This document shows positions 59,166-64,000 of a stretch of DNA of 64,000 bases, piece by piece. Source of the stretch: Eucalyptus grandis (Eukaryota; Streptophyta; Magnoliopsida; Myrtales; Myrtaceae); assembly GCF_016545825.1 (NCBI RefSeq), contig NC_052612.1, forward strand, positions 682,001 to 746,000. Direction: 5' to 3'. The number at the start of each line of letters is the position of its first letter. Position 1 is the stretch's first letter. The position numbers and the translations under genes were made by a program. The notes under the pieces were generated by a model. It had not been told where the DNA came from. It saw only the letters and a program-made list of their open reading frames with translations, and did not search any database.

Positions 59166-61313
59166 ATGGCCGAGGAATCGTCCAAGTCCATCTACGATTT
59201 CGCCGTCAAGGTGCCTTTTTTTTTTTTTTTTTATCTTTTGAGATGTCGACTGGGATGATGGGTGGTGCTTATCCTGTTCTGTCTGCTCTTGGGTTGGAGA
59301 GGGGAGAGGTTTTAGAGGCTGCGCTATGTGCAAGATTGGAACTTTAGCGTGCGGTCGAAGATGGGTCTTTTTTTTTTTCTTTTTTTTTTTTTTTTTTGGG
59401 GGGGAGCGGAGATTTCAGCTGTCCCCATGGGCGTACGGGCTGATTGGGTTTGAGATGGTGATTGCTTGCGCGTACTCGGTCAGAAACTAACGGCGTCGTT
59501 GAAATTCCTAACCAAGGACGAGCCTTGATCGGTTTGTTTGTTCTGCGGCGTGTCGTTAACATGTGCCCGTTCCATGAAACGTTTGTTTGTAATTCTAGTG
59601 CTTTTCTTCTGCAACTACGAACTGGCGGGTCGATGACCTGAATGTGGGAGTTAGGTTGAGTATCGATCGGATCATGAATCTTTTGCTTTATCACAATTTC
59701 TTAGTCAATCCATAATTTGCCTTGAATCCTAATACTGACGATTTTGAATCTTGTTCGGTCTTCTTTCAACTTGATACGGATCCCTGTTTGTACGTTCGTT
59801 TCTGCGGAAGAGGTGGATATGCCATATTGTGCTTCTTACGTTGTAGAAATTTATTTGATCTAGATTCCCTTTTCATGGTTTTTATAGTTAGTAGATGTCA
59901 ATTATCTGATGCATATGCAGGACATTCGTGGAAATGATGTAAGTTTGAGCGAGTACTCTGGGAAGGTTCTTCTGATTGTCAACGTTGCTTCAAAATGGTA
60001 TCACCACTGAATGCGCCTTCTCTTCAAGAATTGTGTTTCTTTGATTAGAACCTCGATAGGAATTTAGCAACTCAAGCGTTCATGATATGGTTTAGTAGTT
60101 GACTAGTTGGTCCTGTTGTATGTCGCTATGTGTTTGACTGCATGCAGAACACTTGCATGTCCAATCTTGAACCTGTTATCACTCTTTTGGTAGTTTAAAC
60201 AGCATGAGCCTTCGTCGATCCCGTAAGCCTGGGCTGCTTCTCTTTCCCCTTTAACGGCTAATGCATAGATCTATTAACCATTTGTTCTAGATGTAATTGA
60301 GTGGCCAATTGTTAAATCCAGTTCATGTTCCCAGTAACAGTCAACTCCTTGAACTTATATCATCTGCTTTGATACTTATGATATCTAATATAGCGCACAC
60401 ATGTTTGCAGTGGTCTCACCCAATCAAATTACAAGGAATTGAACACTTTATATGAAAAATACAAGGATCAAGGTTTGCTCTTTGGTCTTTTGTGTTTTGA
60501 TTTCGTTCTCATATGTTTTACTCTGCGCCATATCCTTGGGGTTTGTATAGGTTCATGACCGACATTTCTTTGCAGGATTTGAAGTACTGGCATTTCCATG
60601 CAACCAGTTTGCAGGACAAGAGCCAGGGAGTAATGAAGAGATTCAAGAGACTGTATGCACTATGTTCAAGGCTGAATTCCCTATTTTTGACAAGGTAAAC
60701 ATGAGAAGCCCAAAACAATGAGAAAAATATTAAATTGAAAGGGAATTCTTGATATTCTGGCTCCTCATGCTTTTTGGTCGTTTTAACTTGAGAGCACTAT
60801 CAATCTCATAGTACGCATAAAAATTGATGATTGACCAGTTCCAGATGAGGTTGAGAATTTGCTTGCAATGTGTTTCATTTTCTCTTTCCACAGTGTGATA
60901 AAAGAGACTTGTATATGCAAGTTCAAGTTGCATAACCGTCCTCCTCTTTTGCAAATTTGACTCTGTACAATATGGAGAAAAGATGTTCTGAGTTGATATT
61001 ACACTATTTTTGATATTGTAGTCTATTGTGCTACAGGTTGAGGTGAATGGCAAGAATGCAGCCCCTCTCTACAAGTTTTTAAAATCTCAGAAAGGAGGGA
61101 TATTTGGAGATGGCATCAAATGGAACTTTACAAAGTTTCTGGTGAACAGAGAAGGGAAAGTTGTGGAGAGATATGCTCCCACTACATCACCTCTTAAAAT
61201 TGAGGTTAGGGATCTGATTTACAACAATGCGAAAGAGCAATTTAAGTCGAATCTAATTTATTTTTTCGGTTATCCTGCAGAAAGATATCCAAAATCTGTT
61301 GGGATCGTCTTGA
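59166..61313 (+). CDS. GPX: Plant glutathione peroxidase (thioredoxin-dependent, phospholipid hydroperoxide type)
   Basis: Reduces peroxides and lipid hydroperoxides; plant forms use cysteine and thioredoxin. Exons 59166-59210, 59921-59997, 60411-60472, 60576-60694, 61037-61204 and 61281-61313 give 504 nt, 167 aa, normal for the core enzyme. Visible residues: peroxidatic C41 in NVASKCGLT, FPCNQF (C70), Q76 in AGQEPGSN, C89 in ETVC (usual resolving cysteine), and W130-N131 in [10 protein letters not shown]. The familiar NQFG is NQFAG here. [20 protein letters not shown] resembles the Arabidopsis GPX3 type, which has an N-terminal membrane anchor. An anchor-like hydrophobic frame lies just upstream in the same phase but lacks a start codon, so the cytosolic-looking start [12 protein letters not shown] is used here. 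Paralogue number not assigned. Confidence 0.94.
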
Positions 61314-61762
61314 GCAATAGAGGTTTGTGCTGTAGTCTTGAGCTCTTCGTACTTTTATCCTTATTACTTGGTCACCTGCCCAGCAATGCTAATCAAAATT
61401 ACTTAGGAGATGAATATGGGTAAAACTGTATAGGGTAGTCTGCTTCTTTTATCGCCAGAGGGAATGGGCTCTATTTTCAGTTTGTGTCAACTGTCTAAAG
61501 CTGCGGGTACTATAGATTTCTTCTAACTCGACCCTCTATTTTCTTTCACAAAGAATTCCCCCATACTAATAAAAAAGGGGCAATTGAAACATCTTCATCA
61601 TCCGTTGCTGGTGTGTCTAGTTGACAACATCCCCTTTAGGGCCTTTACAACAAGAAGATGGTGAATTTACCTACTTAAGAAACATTTGTGAAGTGACTTA
61701 ATCATTTTAAGGAAGTAGTTGGCACCCTACCTAACAATATTTAGTGTAGTGGAGTATGCTGA

Positions 61763-62443
61763 GGGTGCGTTTGGTAACGCTTCTGTTTCCGGGAACAATT
61801 TTTGATCAGAAATGATTTTTTTTTATTCTATTCTCGAGAATAATTTCTAAGGAAAAGAACGCATTTGGTAACTCGACAAAATTTTTGATTCGGAATAGAA
61901 TTGCGATTATTACCGTGGTCAAAATTTCTACTCCAAATTATTTTATTTTAATTTTTAAATAATTTTATTACTTTTTCTTTTCTTTTTTTTTTTTCCTTTC
62001 TTTCCCTTCTTCTTCTTCAAGTTGCCAGTCATTGGCCTTGGGATGACCGGCGACCAGCCAGATGAGAGCTGGCAATCTCATTGGAGCATTGCTGGTGGTT
62101 GGGCTTGCTTCCGACAAGCTCGCCGGACCAGTTGCCGGCGATTGGGGCAGCGGACGGCGGCAAACGGCAACTGTAGTGGTGGAAGAAGAAGAAAAGGGAA
62201 GAAGAATAAGAAAAAAGAAAATAAAAAGAGAAAATATGGGCTTGATTTTAGAATTGTTCTTGAGAACAAGAATCAATTTTTTTTTTTTTTTTTTGATTTT
62301 GTTCTAAATCTACTTCTACGAACAAAAAGATAGAAATTTGTTCTCGGGAACAAATATATTACCAAACGCATTTTTGTTTCAAATCTACTTCTAAGAACAA
62401 AAGGATAGAAACAGATACTATTAGGCAAGTTGCCAAACAGCCC
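61763..62443. mobile_element. Non-autonomous DNA transposon (MITE-like), 681 bp, TIR plus TGA duplication
   Basis: The left end GGGTGCGTTTGGTAACG is matched in inverse by the right end (reverse strand GGGCTGTTTGGCAAC). Both sides are flanked by TGA (61760-61762 and 62444-62446), a 3-bp duplication as in PIF/Harbinger-like elements. Internal words GTTC(T/C)CGGGAACAA and ATTACCAAACGCA repeat near the right end, suggesting an additional inner terminal repeat. No transposase. It sits just 3' of GPX, perhaps inside a 3'-UTR intron. Confidence 0.75.
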
Positions 62444-62538
62444 TGAGCGTTTCTGAACAGTACTAGCTATTTCTTCCTCTAGAAGAAAGAAAAAGAAGTT
62501 GAGTTACAAAATCCACCTTATGACTTGTTGGTTCTTCA

Positions 62539-62800
62539 GGGCAAAGGTCGTGGAGGAAGCTCCTTGGAGGAAACATCTACACATTCTGGTCGCTGCAGTT
62601 TACTTTGGTTCAACTGGCATCCCTTATATTTTCTTTCCGTGCAATTCGATCTCTTTGCTTCCTTTTATTGTTATAGACAAGCAACGGTCTCAATAATGTT
62701 CCATTTTGTGTTTTTGCGTTTGTTCTCTCTCTCTTTCCTTTGCTTTTATATATTTGTAATACCCTGCTCTTCCCATGTCATCATCATCCCTAATAAAGTA
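62539..62800 (+). other. Possible alternative 3' exon or 3' end of the GPX transcript
   Basis: A good acceptor (ggttcttcag) precedes 62539, and AATAAA at 62790-62795 could be a poly(A) signal. A donor-like AATAGAG|gtttgt occurs after the GPX stop (about 61322), so a 3'-UTR intron holding the transposon is possible. A short frame here has no recognisable domain. Confidence 0.3.
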
Positions 62801-63210
62801 TGAGATTTAAGTTATGTGCTTTCTATGTGCCGACCATAGGCTCGTTGGAGGTGATTTATGCCTGTGGATCCGGCACGGCTTTGGTTGGATCCTTTATGTT
62901 TGGATGATATGGGAACGTCCAGAACTACTGAACTATTGCTCTAAGTAGAGCACAGACAGTCAATTAACACACTTCTACACTCCAAAAGAGAAGTGCTATG
63001 TTCGGTCATTCAAAATGACAGAAAGTACATGTCGAAAATCATGCGAGTCCAATGCATTTTGGGCATAAAACTGCAAGTCGGACCAAAAGCAAGGAGCGGG
63101 CGCTACTGAGTCCCGTGCTTTTTCAACTGCTCTCAGCAAGTGAGCGACATGCATGCAACACTTTCGACATAAACAGGCAAGAACTGAATTTATAAGACAG
63201 CATACTGCAC

Positions 63211-63320
63211 AATTGAAAGATTGATCTTCTCTATAACTTCCTCAATGAGCCATCATTCTTTTAGCAATTGAAAGATTGATCTTCTCTACAACTTCCTCAA
63301 TGAGCCATCACTCTTTTAAA
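63211..63320. repeat. 55-bp tandem duplication
   Basis: AATTGAAAGATTGATCTTCT at 63211 repeats at 63266. Both run to CAATGAGCCATCA.TCTTTTA with two or three differences. Confidence 0.9.
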
Positions 63321-63353
63321 CAGTATCCTTACTGGCCAAGACTCCAATGAGTT

Positions 63354-64000
63354 AGAGGACACCGATAAGTGATTACCCTTCAAATTTTCAGAAACAATTA
63401 ATTCGAGTTTCTCTCAAAATATTCTCCAGATGATCCGCCATGCCAACGACATAATGAGTATAAGAATATTAAAAATGCTAGAAGTTTCATATAGCACGTA
63501 CTTTAAGGTCAAAAGATTCCATTGACTCACTTAAATTATGAATAAGTGAAAAACAATCAATTAAGTGCCTTTGGACAATAAATTTTGGCTAAAAATATTA
63601 TATGGCTTTTATAATAAAATGTTTAATCTAGCATGAAATTTTAAGACTAAAATCAAGTCCACGTGGACTTCTTAAAAAATGACCCGCATGTCGCAAGGAG
63701 CCCTGGCCAAAAAAAGGCGCATGAAGCTTTTCTCAAAATAGATTCATAGTGAAAATTGCCCTCTCTCCACTGTTCGAAATCACTGGTCATAGTTGCTTGG
63801 TCACCATCACTCGCTGCTAGCATATTTTTCGTTTCTATTGCTATCGGTTAGTCACTCCTTCAAGGTTCATCAGAGGACACTGATCAATGATTACCCTTCA
63901 ATTTTTTGTAATCAATTAATTGAGTTTCTCCCTAAACAATCGCCAGCAACATGCCAATGCCATAAAGAGCATAAGAATATTAAAATTGCCAAAAGTTTTG
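63354..64000. repeat. Spaced direct repeat of about 130 bp, right copy cut by window end
   Basis: 63354-63487 and 63872-64000 share AGAGGACAC.GAT, TGATTACCCTTCAA, GAGTTTCTC, CATGCCAA and ATAAGAATATTAAAA in the same order and spacing. They could be LTR ends or two copies of a longer unit continuing beyond the window. Confidence 0.65.

Larger units (their letters stand above)
62801..64000. other. Spacer to the window end, no gene seen
   Basis: AT-rich with two sets of duplicated sequence (listed separately). No conserved frame or RNA gene found. Confidence 0.5.

Noticed and set aside
1..64000. Search for a CRISPR array, toxin-antitoxin pair, prophage or other prokaryotic system
   Set aside because: No spaced short repeats, no operon-like gene packing and no bacterial genes; the window is plant nuclear DNA.

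Overview
This window is nuclear DNA of a flowering plant, most likely a woody eudicot. The genes are split by many GT-AG introns, exons are GC-richer than the AT-rich introns and spacers, and several encoded proteins carry plastid- or mitochondrion-type leaders. The best protein matches are to plant families: IPMS, PTI1-like kinase, plant GEMIN2, GOT1, a plant CMP-sialic-acid-transporter-like NST, BIO2 and a plant-type GPX. I cannot name the species from sequence alone.

Layout: (1) 163-8150 (+) 2-isopropylmalate synthase, 12 exons. (2) 11199-14614 (+) PTI1-like protein kinase with a spliced CT-rich 5' leader from about 10085. (3) 15915-22179 (+) GEMIN2/SIP1, 4 exons. (4) 22969-25974 (-) GOT1 vesicle-transport protein, 6 coding exons, convergent with GEMIN2. 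(5) 29947-34209 (-) a plastid-predicted conserved membrane protein of unknown function, 6 exons. (6) 36512-44534 (-) nucleotide-sugar (CMP-sialic-acid-like) transporter, 14 coding exons, with 5' leader exons reaching about 46.9 kb. (7) 50554-55438 (+) biotin synthase, 6 exons. (8) 59166-61313 (+) glutathione peroxidase, 6 exons. I rebuilt every exon chain by hand and checked that phases add up. Six chains give an intact frame. Two (IPMS and the transporter) need exactly one extra base in the first coding exon, and the GPX leader would also gain a coherent signal anchor if one base were added.

The genes are ordinary dispersed housekeeping genes (leucine synthesis, signalling, snRNP assembly, Golgi traffic, biotin synthesis, peroxide defence). 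They do not form a pathway cluster or operon-like unit. The spacers hold mobile-element material: a complete 698-bp non-autonomous hAT-like element with an 8-bp target duplication (28720-29417), a 681-bp TIR element downstream of GPX (61763-62443), a diverged pair of about 670-bp direct repeats at 56.65 and 58.17 kb that look LTR-derived, and between them a small ATG18-like gene fragment. Several introns contain tandem duplications (153 bp in the kinase gene, 123 bp in the plastid-protein gene). I see no tRNA, rRNA, CRISPR array or bacterial-type defence locus. I found no convincing new biological system. The items most worth following up are the repeated single-base frame breaks, the uncharacterised plastid protein, the kinase leader and the captured ATG18-like fragment.
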